In this document: piece by piece, positions 26,312-39,416 of the stretch
Layout of the letters: each line of letters begins with the position of its first letter
How positions within the stretch are numbered: the stretch's first letter is position 1
NCBI GenBank assembly: GCA_039105265.1
Contig: JAPFFF010000028.1
Span: 620,001-684,000, forward strand
Direction of reading: 5' to 3'
Length of the DNA stretch: 64,000 nucleotides
DNA from: Tritrichomonas musculus
Taxonomy: Eukaryota; Parabasalia; Tritrichomonadida; Tritrichomonadidae
Notes under the pieces: model-generated
Seen by the model: only the letters and a program-made list of their open reading frames with translations
Databases searched by the model: none
Told to the model about the DNA's origin: nothing
Position numbers and translations under genes: made by a program

Positions 26312-27370
26312 CATTTTTATTTTCGAGGTTTACGCAGGCAATGACTAGATATTCGTAATCAGTGCACTGAGCTGATTCGTATGGTGCCCTCAGATCGATG
26401 TTTCGTCCGAATTTTCCAAACTGATTTCAATTATATGTAGGGTCACCTCACTAAGTCCGACCACTGGACTTACCACAATATTATACTGTTGTTTCTTATC
26501 TCATATTATCAATATCAGCTCTTAACGTTATATCTCATACTCAATCAGTTATATGCAATTTCAAATATACCTCTCAAAACTTACTCTAATGTTATTATAC
26601 TCTTCCTTCTCACTTTGTTTATTCCAGTTTCCTTCGATCGCGCCTTTCTGTTCCCTCGGTTTCCCACTTTTCATGACTCCATTCTCATTTTACAATTTCT
26701 CTCAATATTCTCAAATCTACAAGGCGTTATACAATATGAAGACGATTCTCACGGACAGATCGAAGTAAATTGCTACTTATTTTTACTCTTTTAGTTTATT
26801 CATTTTTATATATGGAGTCATCTTTCAGTGAGTCTACTTGTGATTTCAATGATCACACTGCCTTGATGAAAGAATCAAAAGACAGCAGTCAACAAGCGTC
26901 TACGGTAAAGGATCTCCGCAAGATGCTGCCTGACACATGTCGCGTGACTCTACTGAAGGGCGCTCAATGAGCCCGTTCGTTCTCTCATTTAAGTTCTTGT
27001 TCAATTGTTTTATCCGTTACTCATTGTTCCTCATTTTCAGATCTCAATCTGATATCCTCATTTACATTGTTACATTGTTGCATTGTTTCAAGTTCTTTGT
27101 TCTTTAGACGAGTTGTTTTACATCAGACTCGGAAACCATCGCTGGTTGTAACACAACCCGTCCTCAGAATGATCTGTGTTGCTCAATGATCATTTTTTGG
27201 CGACCGTTTATTCCAAGTCTGACTCATTACTTGAAGTCTTTTTGGACCTTTTAACTTCAAGTTTTACCTTTTTCCTTTTATTTTCCTTTTTTTTTCTTAA
27301 AGCTTATGCCTAGCTTTTTTTATTAATTGCTTAATCGCAAAACTCTTAAAGCATTTAATAAACATTTAAA
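26312..27370 (+). mobile_element. Element B, copy 2
   Basis: 1059 bp. By eye it differs from B1 at only two positions (GCAATGACTAG for GCAATAACTAG; CCTCACTAAG for CCTCACAAAG). The small ORF equivalent lies at 26812-26970 and the 3' hairpin is the same. Near-identity points to very recent spread or tandem duplication. Confidence 0.65.
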
Positions 27371-27394
27371 CCACACGGGAGGAGATTTTTTTTT
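27371..27394 (+). repeat. Target-site copy between B2 and A2
   Basis: 24 nt, identical to 16764-16787. Confidence 0.9.
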
Positions 27395-27405
27395 ATTTTG
27401 CAAAT

Positions 27406-30400
27406 ATGTTGATCTACCCAACGAAAAGTAGATTTTTGGAATCAGCAGAAGATGCTGATTCGTTTGATTCCACTCCGAAAAAAATCGGTGAAAATTTTTT
27501 TAATAATCGAGATATCATGACCGATAGGTGTCACAATCCTACCCATATTCACAACAGCAATTGCCATTCCGATAACAAATACGATGGAGGTTTTAAGATT
27601 CCTTGTTCTAGGGAACAGATATCCCATCATCCAAAACTCAATAAGTTCGACTTTTTCAAAGACAATTCGCTACTAGACGACCTTGACTCCTCGTATAAAA
27701 CAAGATACGCAACTCAAATCTCACCCCGCAAAAAAGATACTAGCAGATATCCTAGTGATGATGTGAAGCTGCGGCTCCCGCCGGTTGGACCAGCTTCACA
27801 ATCACTTTCCAAGTGTCCTGATGACGATATGACCAATTTCGAGCACATTAATTCAGATTCAGAAAAAAGTGATAATAGTGATCAAATATCAATTTCCGAT
27901 GAAGAAATTGAGGAACCTGAAACTATTTTCTGCAATTCAAATAATCCTTCTAGAGGGACAGAAGTGCTCTTACAGTCGGGTGTTCACTATAACCCGTCGA
28001 ATTCTGATGGAGTTCCTAACCCATCATGGATCGTTGTTACGTGCGATCCTTCATTGATTTCTCGTTGTCCTCTTGCTTATAATATGAATGAGAAGTCATC
28101 CGAAGGAATTCTGGTTGCTCGAGGACAATTGATCATTTCCGATGAGCAACCAAAATTCGACAGGAATCGACCAGCAATCCCATCAACGGATGAAGAACTT
28201 CGTTTAAATGCTTTTGATCCCTATTCTTTCGTTCCTTCGTCTAGCATTCGAACGGTTCCATTCAATTTTCACTCAAAATGTTCCCCGTTTGTTTCGCATG
28301 TGTCCAACATCGTTAATTCGCTCTTTCTCTCAGGAACATGCAACATCGGGTGCAACACATCTCACTTCACCGACATTTCACATCACATGTCATGGAGTTA
28401 CATCAATAATAATAACTTTTATTTCCTTTCTTCGCAGCACATTGATACGCGTGATATTGTTAATTCTTACTCACCAAACTCAGCAGCTAATATTAGTAGT
28501 CAATCAGCTGGTGCCATCTCTCAACCTGCTGACTCAAACACGTTTGAGAACAACCATGTTGTGAGTGCTGATACTCACAATGTTGAATCTGTTGCTAATC
28601 ACGCTGTTGACGTTGACAATCAGATTGTCAAGTCAACAGCTCACGTCGCTCATCACGCTGTTGACGTTGACAATCAGACTGTCAAGTCAACAGCTCACGT
28701 CGCTCATCACGCTGTTGACGTTGACAATCAGATTGTCAAGTCAACAGCTCACGTCGCTCATCACGCTGTTGACGTTGACAATCAGACGTCGCTCATCACG
28801 CTGTTGACGTTGACAATCAGAGCTCACGTCGCTCATCACGCTGTTGACGTTGACAATCAGATTGTGTCAACAGCTCACGTCGCTCATCACGCAGACAATC
28901 TGTCAAGTCAACAGCTCACGTCGCTCATCACGCTGTTGACATTGACAATCAGTCTGTCAAGTCAACAGCTCACGTCGCTCATCACGCTGTTGACGTTGAC
29001 AATCAGACTGTCAAGTCAACAGCTCACGTCGCTCATCACGCTGTTGACGTTGACAATCAGACTGTCAAGTCAACAGCTCACGTCGCTCATCACGCTGTTG
29101 ACGTTGACAATCAGATTGTCAAGTCAACAGCTCACGTCGCTCATCACGCTGTTGACGTTGACAATCAGATTGTCAAGTCAACAGCTCACGTCGCTCATCA
29201 TGCTGTTGACGTTGACAATCAGATTGTCAAGTCAACAGCTCACGTCGCTCATCACGCTGTTGACGTTGACAATCAGACTGTCACGTCAACAGCTCACGTC
29301 GCTCATCATGCTGTTGACGTTGACAATCAGATTGTCAAGTCAACAGCTCACGTCGCTCATCACGCTGTTGACGTTGACAATCAGATTGTCAAGTCAACAG
29401 CTCACGTCGCTCATCACGCTGTTGACGTTGACAATCAGATTGTCAAGTCAACAGCTCACGTCGCTCATCACGCTGTTGACGTTGACAATCAGATTGTCAA
29501 GTCAACAGCTCACGTCGCTCATCACGCTGTTGACGTTGACAATCAGATTGTCAAGTCAACAGCTCACGTCGCTCATCACGCTGTTGACGTTGACAATCAG
29601 ATTGTCAAGTCAACAGCTCACGTCGCTCATCATGCTGTTGACGTTGACAATCAGACTGTCACGTCAACAGCTCACGTCGCTCATCACACTGTTGACGTTG
29701 ACAATCAGATTGTCAAGTCAACAGCTCACGTCGCTCATCATGCTGTTGACGTTGACAATCAGACTGTCACGTCAACAGCTCACGTCGCTCACCACAACGT
29801 TGACGTTGACAACCAAACCGTCACGTCAACGGCTCACATCACTCATCACGCTGTTGGCGTCGACGATCGGGTTGTCACGTCAACTGCTCACATCGATCAT
29901 CATCAAGTAGTCACGAAGGAGAAAGTCATCACTTCCGTCATCGAAGTGCCTAAGTTCGTCTTCGAGTTCAATGAGAAGGTGGTCCCTTTATTTACTCTCG
30001 CAGGTGATCACTCATCATTCAATTCATCCTCTGACTCTCGAAGCAATTCATTAGGCACACAGACTTCATCCACTAGTACGAGTAGTACTATTAGTGGTGC
30101 AGAAGACTTCTCCGAGGTGCGTTCTCAATCAGAACGCACCGATCACTCTGATGATGATGATCGCAACGGTAGTAATGATGGATGTTCTTCACCGTCAAGG
30201 GACGATAGGATTTCTATTGAATGGATTGTGGATGAGCTGTCCAAAATCAATTCTAAAGCAGAATTGACCTCGCTCATCGACCAACTTCAGGTTGGTAATA
30301 TTGACATGTCTCCTTTCGCTGATGTTGTTGATGTAAATGTTCCTATCGTCCTTCTGATGTATCAGAAGTGTAGATGGTTGGGTGTTGGGCAGTTTTATTG

Positions 30401-33400
30401 CCCTTGTTGCGACAAAACGTTCCCTACATGTGCCTCGTTATCATTCCACCTGAGGTCGCTGCATGTAACGAATGGGGTTCCAATTGAACAGGCGGCTTTT
30501 GAATACATAATTGGTCGTAAGTTAAGATGGAAGATTGACTCGCCTCATCTTCCGGCAGATGCTCCACATTATCGGACCATTTACGTTTGTCCTGTGAGTG
30601 ACTGTAACTATCTTGTGAGTCGGGCGAATTCGTTGAGCAGCCATATCGGTTCGGCTCATCAGGATCTTGAAGCTCTCAAAAGAGAAGTGGGTGTTTTCTG
30701 GGCAATGAACATCCTGCATGCTAGAAGATGCAGATGTTTACTTGCAACACGGGATGTCTTTCATGATCTGCGTGGTTCGATGTGTTCAACTTGCAGTGAC
30801 TTCATTGGAAAAGACAAAGTCACTGTCAAGCAACACTCTAACAGATCTCATCCAGCATCCAACGTTGAAGGTCATCGTTTGCAATCATTCGAGGTGAGTA
30901 TTTCTACCAAGTGGTTTTCACCCGATACCGATGACGATGAGATTCGTGAGGCCAATTCTGACCTTGACAAAGAAAAAAGTGTCAGAATGGAAAATAGGAT
31001 TTTACAGGAAGAAGAAAGGTTGAATCCTGTGCAGGCGAGGTCAGATGAGTCTGTTGACCTCCAAGTGATGGAAGATCGACGTCGTGCAGAGGATAACCGC
31101 CGACGCAGACGTCAGGCTGGTTCCATTCCAGCCAATGAGAGAATGCCAGAAGCACGCTTGCACTCAGTCTCTTCTTCAAGTGATGGCGAAGTCATTCAAA
31201 GTGATGTACATCCTGGTCATTCAAATTCAGCTTCGATCGTGGACATTGAGAGTTGCCTGTCCAAAGCTGAGAATTGGAAGTCGAGGTGCATGAAGGAAGA
31301 TGATGATTTCGTGCACCTCCCGAAGCTGTGGGGTGACCGTTTAGCGAAACACAGGAAAAAGTTCGAAGAAGTGTTTAACAGTGAAGTCAAGGATGTTCTC
31401 AATTGGTATAATGAAGCTATTAACCTCTCTGACTCTTTGGAAAAGAGCAGCCGAATGCTTCTCTGCGAAGGGATGATTTCGAAAATCATTCTCATTCTAC
31501 GGAAGTCGATTAGGAAGTTCGTTCGTTCGGCACGGAGAGGTTCAGATAAGATTCGTCGCCCGCATTCCTTGGAGACACCGATTCAGATGAAGTCGGCCTC
31601 CAAATTCATCGCTGGTATTGAACTCCTGCATTCCCGCATTCACATCACTGATGATGATCTCGATCAACCTCAACGTAATGTCATCGCAGACATCAAAGAG
31701 AAGCTTGTTCGCTTTCTGTCACAGGCTCCTTTGGAGTTCTCTCAACTTCTTGGGAGTGGTGACTTGGACTCAATTGACGGTTTGATTTACGATGAGCATT
31801 ACGATGAAAGGATGAAATTCATACGTGCCAAGCTAGAGGAATTGGAGATTCTCAACAACTCTCCTTCCTCGCTTGGCTACAAGAAGTTCCTTCAGAAATT
31901 CTACGCTGAAGACGCCAAACGTACACTCGACTGGTTCGTGTTGAACGACGACACACCGGAATGTGTCGTCCCAGTCGAAGATTTCGAGAACGTGTACGGG
32001 TCCTCGTGGAGCGATGCTGCTGCTCTCGGGGATGACCCAGATGGTGTTTACACTCTTCAGCGTAGAATTTCATCGAATAATTCTGATGAACTCAAATCAC
32101 TCATCCTCAACGAAGAAGCTATTCTCAAAGCGGTCAGATCGAGATCCAATCTGTCTGCCGTCGGATGCGACGGCATTTCAAATGGTGTGTGGAAGGTTGG
32201 CGGGAGTGTCACGGCGACGATCATCAAGAATGTGTTGTGTTGCATGCTTGACACGGGTCTCTTTCCGGAGGTGTTGAAAATGAACAAAACCGTCATGTTG
32301 TTTAAGAAAGGAGACCCTGACGACGCCCATTCGTGGCGTCCTATCACCATCACTCCGACGATTTATCGGATGCTGATGTGTCACATCAGCCGCTCGCTTC
32401 AAACGCTGAATTCAAAACATAGGTTCATATCACCGAGTCAGAAAGGATTCATGCGTATTCCAGCTGGAGCGGCTGAGCATGCTACTGTGGTTGATGAGAT
32501 GATACACGATGCTGCACGGAACCAAAAGTCACTCTACATCACGACGATCGACTTTTCTGATGCATTTGGTTCCGTACCACATAAACTTATTAAAAAGAAT
32601 CTTACAGACATTGGCTTTGATCTTTCTTTTGTTAAAACGATTATTAATTCGTATAGAGACTCTTCGACGAAGATCATCAGCAACAACAGACGATCTAATT
32701 CTATCTGTTTTCGCAAAGGCGTCAAGCAAGGTTGTCCGCTGAGTCCGACGTTATTCAACATTTGTATCGAACCTCTCCTCGCGCGGTTGAACGCTTGCAA
32801 GGAGGACGGTTATCATTGGTTGGACTCAGCGACAACCGTTCAAGCTTACGCCGATGACATAATCGTGTTCTCGGACTCGGAAGTCGGGATGAAGAACTTG
32901 CTTTCGGTCGTGGAGCACTTCTGCAGTTATGCAGGCGACATGAAGATCAACTGCAAGAAGTGCCACGCTTTCACATACATTGCTCACAATGGTTCTCGCA
33001 GTGTGTTGAACGACAACTTCACCATTGCTGGAGGACGTATTGATAACATCAGCATTCAGAACAATACAACGTATCTCGGACTTCCAATCGCGTGCAAATC
33101 TTCGCAGCGTAAACATCACGTTTTTCGGCGAATCGAAGACATGACGAAGGACGTCATTCGAATTACTGGCAGCGCTCTTCGGTTCACACAGGCGGTTGAC
33201 GCCATCAAACGGTTCGTGATTCCCAAGATTGACTACGAACTGATGGCGAACACAGCACCGACAAATTGCCTCAGTCGCTTAGATGAACTCATTCGGGGCA
33301 GGCTGTCCAAAATGATCGGTGCTGCTGGTATTCCAACCGCCTGGTTCTACACGACGAAAAACGATGGCGGTCTTTACATACAGAAACTCACAGATCGCCA

Positions 33401-34901
33401 GAAAGCTCTCACTATCAGACTCTACATTGCCTTGATGGAGTCTAACGATAAAAGCATCCGTGATATGGTCAAGGCTTCTGATGAAGCCGAGATCATCTTC
33501 AGGGATGCTACCATCGACTTGACTTCACCGTTCTTGCACCTGAAAGTTAAAGACAATGGTGCGTTAGATGCAAAGCGTAACCGCGGGACGTCGAACATCT
33601 TAGCCCGATGTGTTAAAGCTTTGCACGACGCTAACATGGGTCTGATACTCAAAGATGATATGTTTACGCTCAAAGATCTGAATAGTAATGTCACTTTTGA
33701 TGTTAACACCTCTAATGTTGTTAAACACATCATGAAAGTCATGAGTGACCGTTACTATTCAGATCTTTGTCAGCACAAGATGAGAGGACATACATTCACG
33801 ACATTGAAAAACTCACCATTGAGTAACTACTTCATGAAGCCCAATGCTTTGATGGCGGACTCTGTTGTCAGATTCGCTATCAAAGCACGTACGAATACGC
33901 TCATGACAGCATCACTTGCTGCTCACAGAAACCCTCAAATGAGTAACCGTTGCACTCGTTGTGGACAGATTGAAACTCTCAATCACATCTTAAACGGGTG
34001 CAAGCGGTGCAAACACAAATTCACAAAGAGACACGACGAAGTTGTCAAGGTACTTTGCAAGTACCTTACCGAAAAGAAGAGAGTCATCGTGCATTGTAAC
34101 CAAAGTGTTCGTGGACGCAGCAACGAACACATCACTGGTGACTCTGCTTCTCTCAGACCAGATGTATGGTGGTGGGACGGTGACCAGCTGAAGATAGCTG
34201 AATTCACCATCCCATACGGAATGTTATCTGGCGATGATGATGAATCCACCTTAGTCATACGACGTAGAGAGAAGTTGAACAAGTACCAGAAGCTCGTCGA
34301 TGATTGCAAAAACCAGTTGAACTGCAATGTGTCGCTATTTGTGTTCATTGTCTCCTCCCTCGGTGCAATACCCGATGACACCATCAATGAACTCAAGAAA
34401 GTGACAGTCACGACCAAAGACGCACTCAAACTTGCAGGGAGGATGGTAGCAGCCGCTTTACGGGAATCTATGATATTGTACATTGATACTAAGATTAAGA
34501 AGAGGGTTAACGACAACAATGAAGATGAAGATAACGATAACGATAACGATAATGGTAACGATTATGATAACGATGTTGAAAATGTTAATGCTCTTGATAC
34601 TGATGGTGACGATGATTCTAATGATCTCAATGATACTAGCTCCAATGTTACCGACGGGGAGTCCGCAGACGATGAGTACAACTCTGTCAACATCCTGGAC
34701 GACGAAGAATGGCGGGAACTCATTGATGCAAGTGCGGATGTTGACAGGTCGGGCCCCCCGTCTGAGCTTGACACTACTGATGATGAAACTGACGTACTGG
34801 AAAATCCAGGCACCACCCCACTATGGAACCAAACTCAAGGTGCCGACCCTGCCTCCGCTACCGAAGAGGAGGGAGTCCAACACTCCTCTTCTGAATTTTA
34901 G
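27406..34901 (+). pseudogene. R2-type retrotransposon ORF, copy A2, frameshifted in the repeat array
   Basis: The frame opens at ATG 27406 and reads as in A1 up to the array. At about 28787-28915 four irregular units with deletions of different sizes change the frame, and the continuing frame reads the array as a meaningless leucine/threonine-rich text to a stop at 29910. The fingers, RT (YADD), CCHC and RLE regions are uninterrupted from about 29946 to the stop at 34901, but no ATG heads that part. The enzyme half therefore looks intact, while the single long product of A1 cannot be made from this copy. Confidence 0.85.
28603..29903 (+). repeat. 54-bp array in A2, about 24 units, irregular near its start
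   Basis: The distance from the first to the last unit start (28603 to 29850) is 23 units plus 5 nt, so the net length is not a multiple of three. Irregular units cluster at 28787-28915. The remaining units are regular. Confidence 0.85.
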
Positions 34902-35006
34902 GCAGATTTTTTGTTGGGGCCCGCCCCTTTTATTTTATTGTGAGTGAATCATCACTCTCGTTTATTAGTATTTTATACTTACTCTAATGATTAATAAACG
35001 AATTTA

Positions 35007-35029
35007 CCACACGGGAGGAGATTTTTTTT
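35007..35029 (+). repeat. Target-site copy between A2 and B3
   Basis: 23 nt; same block with eight T instead of nine. Confidence 0.9.
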
Positions 35030-36089
35030 CATTTTTATTTTCGAGGTTTACGCAGGCAATGACTAGATATTCGTAATCAGTGCACTGAGCTGATTCGTAT
35101 GGTGCCCTCAGATCGATGTTTCGTCCGAATTTTCCAAACTGATTTCAATTATATGTAGGGTCACCTCACTAAGTCCGACCACTGGACTTACCACAATATT
35201 ATTCTGTTGTTTCTTATCTCATATTATCAATCTCAGCTCTTAACGTTATATCTTATACTCAATCAGTTATATGCAATTTCAAATATACCTCTCAAAACTT
35301 ACTCTAATGTTATTATACTCTTCCTTCTCACTTTGTTTATTCCAGTTTCCTTCGATCGCGCCTTTCTGTTCCCTCGGTTTCCTACTTTTCGTGACTCCAT
35401 TCTCATTTTACAATCTCTCTCAATATTCTCAAATCTACAAGGCGTTATACAGTATGAAGACGATTCTCACGGACAGATCGAAGTAAATTGCTACTTATTT
35501 TTTACTCTTTTTGTTTATTCTATTTTATATATGGAGTCATCTTACAGTGAGTCTGCTTGTGATTTCAATGATCACACTGCCTTGATGAAAGAATCAAAAG
35601 ACAGCAGTCAACAAGCGTCTACGGTAAAGGATCTCCGCAAGATGCTGCCTGACACATGTCGCGTGACTCTACTGAAGGGCGCTCAATGAGCCCGTTCGTT
35701 CTCTCATTTAAGTTCTTGTTCAATTGTTTTATCCGTTACTCATCGTTACTCATTGTTCCTCATTTTCAGATCTCAATCTGATATCCTCAATTACATTGTT
35801 ACATTGTTTCAAGTTCTTTGTTCTTTAGACGAGTTGTTTTACATCAGACTCGGAAACCATCGCTGGTTGTAACACAACCCGTCCTCAGAATGATCTGTGT
35901 TGCTCAATGATCATTTTCGGCGACCGTTTATTCCAAGTCTGACTCATTACTTGAAGTCTTTTTGGACCTTTTAACTTCAAGTTTTACCTTTTTCCTTTTA
36001 TTTTCCTTTTTTTTCTTAAAGCTTATGCCTAGCTTTTTTTATTAATTGCTTAATCGCAAAACTCTTAAAGCATTTAATAAACATTTAAA
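35030..36089 (+). mobile_element. Element B, copy 3 (more diverged)
   Basis: 1060 bp with roughly 18-20 differences from B2, including a 10-bp duplication near 35745 (TTACTCATCG) and loss of a short repeat near 35800. The small ORF lies at 35531-35689. This is the oldest-looking B copy of the three, matching its distal position from the tRNA. Confidence 0.65.
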
Positions 36090-36114
36090 CCACACGGGAG
36101 GAGATTTTTTTTTT
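36090..36114 (+). repeat. Target-site copy between B3 and A3
   Basis: 25 nt; same block with ten T. Confidence 0.9.
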
Positions 36115-36125
36115 ATTTTGCAAAT

Positions 36126-38576
36126 ATGTTGATCTACCCAACGAAAAGTAGATTTTTGGAATCAGCAGAAGATGCTGATTCGTTTGATTCCACTCCGGAA
36201 AAAATCGGTGAAAATTTTTTTAATAATCGAGATATCATGACCGATAGGTGTCACAATCCTACCCATATTCACAACAGCAATTGCCATTCCGATAACAAAT
36301 ACGATGGAGGTTTTAAGATTCCTTGTTCTAGGGAACAGATATCCCATCATCCAAAACTCAATAAGTTCGACTTTTTCAAAGACAATTCGCTACTAGACGA
36401 CCTTGACTCCTCGTATAAAACAAGATACGCAACTCAAATCTCACCCCGCAAAAAAGATACTAGCAGATATCCTAGTGATGATGTGAAGCTGCGGCTCCCG
36501 CCGGTTGGACCAGCTTCACAATCACTTTCCAAGTGTCCTGATGACGATATGACCAATTTCGAGCACATTAATTCAGATTCAGAAAAAAGTGATAATAGTG
36601 ATCAAATATCAATTTCCGATGAAGAAATTGAGGAACCTGAAACTATTTTCTGCAATTCAAATAATCCTTCTAGAGGGACAGAAGTGCTCTTACAGTCGGG
36701 TGTTCACTATAACCCGTCGAATTCTGATGGAGTTCCTAATCCATCATGGATCGTTGTTACGTGCGATCCTTCATTGATTTCTCGTTGTCCTCTTGCTTAT
36801 AATATGAATGAGAAGTCATCCGAAGGAATTCTGGTTGCTCGAGGACAATTGATCATTTCCGATGAGCAACCAAAATTCGACAGGAATCGACCAGCAATCC
36901 CATCAACGGATGAAGAACTTCGTTTAAATGCTTTTGATCCCTATTCTTTCGTTCCTTCGTCTAGCATTCGAACGGTTCCATTCAATTTTCACTCAAAATG
37001 TTCCCCGTTTGTTTCGCATGTGTCCAACATCGTTAATTCGCTCTTTCTCTCAGGAACATGCAACATCGGGTGCAACACATCTCACTTCACCGACATTTCA
37101 CATCACATGTCATGGAGTTACATCAATAATAATAACTTTTATTTCCTTTCTTCGCAGCACATTGATACGCGTGATATTGTTAATTCTTACTCACCAAACT
37201 CAGCAGCTAATATTAGTAGTCAATCAGCTGGTGCCATCTCTCAACCTGCTGACTCAAACACGTTTGAGAACAACCATGTTGTGAGTGCTGATACTCACAA
37301 TGTTGAATCTGTTGCTAATCACGCTGTTGACGTTGACAATCAGATTGTCAAGTCAACAGCTCACGTCGCTCATCACGCTGTTGACGTTGACAATCAGACT
37401 GTCAAGTCAACAGCTCACGTCGCTCATCACGCTGTTGACGTTGACAATCAGATTGTCAAGTCAACAGCTTACGTCGCTCATCACACTGTTGACGTTGACA
37501 ATCAGATTGTCAAGTCAACAGCTCACGTCGCTCATCATGCTGTTGACGTTGACAATCAGACTGTCACGTCAACAGCTCACGTCGCTCACCACAACGTTGA
37601 CGTTGACAACCAAACCGTCACGTCAACGGCTCACATCACTCATCACGCTGTTGGCGTCGACGATCGGGTTGTCACGTCAACTGCTCACGTCGCTCATCAC
37701 GCTGTTGACGTTGACAATCAGATTGTCAAGTCAACAGCTCACGTCGCTCATCACGCTGTTGACGTTGACAATCAGATTGTCAAGTCAACAGCTCACGTCG
37801 CTCATCACGCTGTTGACGTTGACAATCAGATTGTCAAGTCAACAGCTCACGTCGCTCATCACGCTGTTGACGTTGACAATCAGATTGTCAAGTCAACAGC
37901 TCACGTCGCTCATCACGCTGTTGACGTTGACAATCAGATTGTCAAGTCAACAGCTCACGTCGCTCATCACGCTGTTGACGTTGACAATCAGATTGTCAAG
38001 TCAACAGCTCACGTCGCTCATCACGCTGTTGACGTTGACAATCAGATTGTCAAGTCAACAGCTCACGTCGCTCATCACACTGTTGACGTTGACAATCAGA
38101 TTGTCAAGTCAACAGCTCACGTCGCTCATCACGCTGTTGACGTTGACAATCAGATTGTCAAGTCAACAGCTCACGTCGCTCATCACGCTGTTGACGTTGA
38201 CAATCAGATTGTCAAGTCAACAGCTCACGTCGCTCATCATGCTGTTGACGTTGACAATCAGATTGTCAAGTCAACAGCTCACGTCGCTCATCACGCTGTT
38301 GACGTTGACAATCAGATTGTCAAGTCAACAGCTCACGTCGCTCATCATGCTGTTGACGTTGACAATCAGACTGTCACGTCAACAGCTCACGTCGCTCACC
38401 ACACTGTTGACGTTGACAATCAGATTGTCAAGTCAACAGCTCACGTCGCTCATCACGCTGTTGACGTTGACAATCAGATTGTCAAGTCAACAGCTCACGT
38501 CGCTCATCACGCTGTTGACGTTGACAATCAGATTGTCAAGTCAACAGCTCACGTCGCTCATCACGCTGTTGACGTT
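36126..38576 (+). CDS. R2-type retrotransposon ORF, copy A3, N-terminal part
   Basis: ATG at 36126. The N-terminal 400 residues match A1 with a few changes (K to E near residue 25, Y to C, R to G). It is followed by 18-residue repeats in the correct frame up to the Polinton insertion. It contains only the polar N-terminus and part of the repeat domain. Fingers, RT and endonuclease lie beyond the Polinton. Confidence 0.85.
37323..38576 (+). repeat. 54-bp array of A3, left part (23 full units plus part of one)
   Basis: Units start at 37323 and stay in register to 38565. A block of variant units normally found only at the 3' end of the array (NVDVDNQTVTSTAHITHHAV, then GVDDRVVTSTAH) occurs early, at about 37561-37690, showing block duplication inside the array. 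Confidence 0.9.
38571..38576. repeat. 6-bp target duplication, left (GACGTT)
   Basis: Matches 57763-57768. Six bp is the duplication length usual for Polintons. Confidence 0.9.
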
Positions 38577-38771
38577 AGTAGTGATGAGTGTGCGGGATCG
38601 GGACCAGATAGAATTACCTAAATGGCCCCAATTACTGACCCCTAACTGAAGGCCACCTGACTATTTTTGAAATGACCCAACTGATACTCATGACTAGGAA
38701 TAAGTGGTCAGCATCATGGGACTATATAGATGTTCACTTATGACCGCCACTATTGCCCTAGTTTAGAAGGC
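38577..38771. repeat. Polinton left terminal inverted repeat
   Basis: About 195 bp, matching the reverse complement of 57567-57762 with about three differences. Confidence 0.93.
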
Positions 38772-38788
38772 TAGGGGTACTTACTACG

Positions 38789-38848
38789 AAAGGTCATACT
38801 AAAGGTTATCCTAAAGGTTGTACTGAAGGTTGTACTGAAGGTCATACT
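38789..38848. repeat. Subterminal 12-bp tandem repeat in the Polinton
   Basis: Five consecutive 12-nt units near AAAGGTCATACT or GAAGGTTGTACT, followed by a partial unit. It lies just inside the left inverted repeat and no counterpart is seen at the right end. Confidence 0.8.
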
Positions 38849-38923
38849 AAAGGACCTCTCTTACTACCAATCACATTCCACCAGCAACCTAAATTTGTTA
38901 AAATAATATTTTATTTTGTATAA

Positions 38924-39400
38924 ATGGAAATTGACACTGATATACTATTAAAAATTTTAAATGGTATCACCGATTTGTGCCAAGATGTCAAGCATTTGAT
39001 TAAACGTATGAACCATAAACAGCCATCTCCTAATCCAAGCACAACGGTACAGCCTAAGAATTTCGTTCGAAGTGACTCACCTCCTGAGACATCATCTATT
39101 GAACATCCCCATTCTCGCTTAAATCGAACCCATATATTCAATCGAAGCAAGTTTTTGGATATTAAGGATCACGACCGATTGATCCAATATGTCTCATCAA
39201 AGGATGTAATCGATGCAGTATCCAACGTGGAACCTCATAAACGTATATCCCTATTGCGTAAACTAATATTCGATAACCTAAATTTAAGTATCTCCATGTA
39301 TATGACCCAAAAACTACTCAACACCCATATGACTATAAATGTTCCTCCTAGTGAAACGACTCTAACCCCCGAAGTTGAGATTGATACAATCGATTTCTAG
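38924..39400 (+). CDS. Polinton gene of unknown function (158 aa)
   Basis: ATG at 38924. N-terminal helical segment (DILLKILNGITDLCQDVKHL), a polar proline-rich middle, and a helical C-terminal half. First gene of the rightward group, just ahead of the polymerase. No family recognised. Confidence 0.6.
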   Translation: MEIDTDILLKILNGITDLCQDVKHLIKRMNHKQPSPNPSTTVQPKNFVRSDSPPETSSIEHPHSRLNRTHIFNRSKFLDIKDHDRLIQYVSSKDVIDAVSNVEPHKRISLLRKLIFDNLNLSISMYMTQKLLNTHMTINVPPSETTLTPEVEIDTIDF

Positions 39401-39416
39401 CCAAAATTCAAAAATA

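Larger units (their letters stand above)
27395..35006 (+). mobile_element. Element A, copy 2: LINE with shortened, disordered repeat array
   Basis: 7612 bp, about 0.8 kb shorter than A1, the difference lying in the 54-bp array. Outside the array it is almost identical to A1, with a few replacements such as Y to C and R to G near the N-terminus and L to Q before the RT. The 3' region and terminal hairpin are the same as in A1. Confidence 0.9.
36115..38576 (+). mobile_element. Element A, copy 3, 5' part (interrupted by the Polinton)
   Basis: It begins like A1 and A2 and is cut within the 54-bp array at 38576. The 6-bp sequence GACGTT at 38571-38576 is repeated right after the Polinton at 57763-57768, so the 3' part of the same element resumes there. 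Confidence 0.92.
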
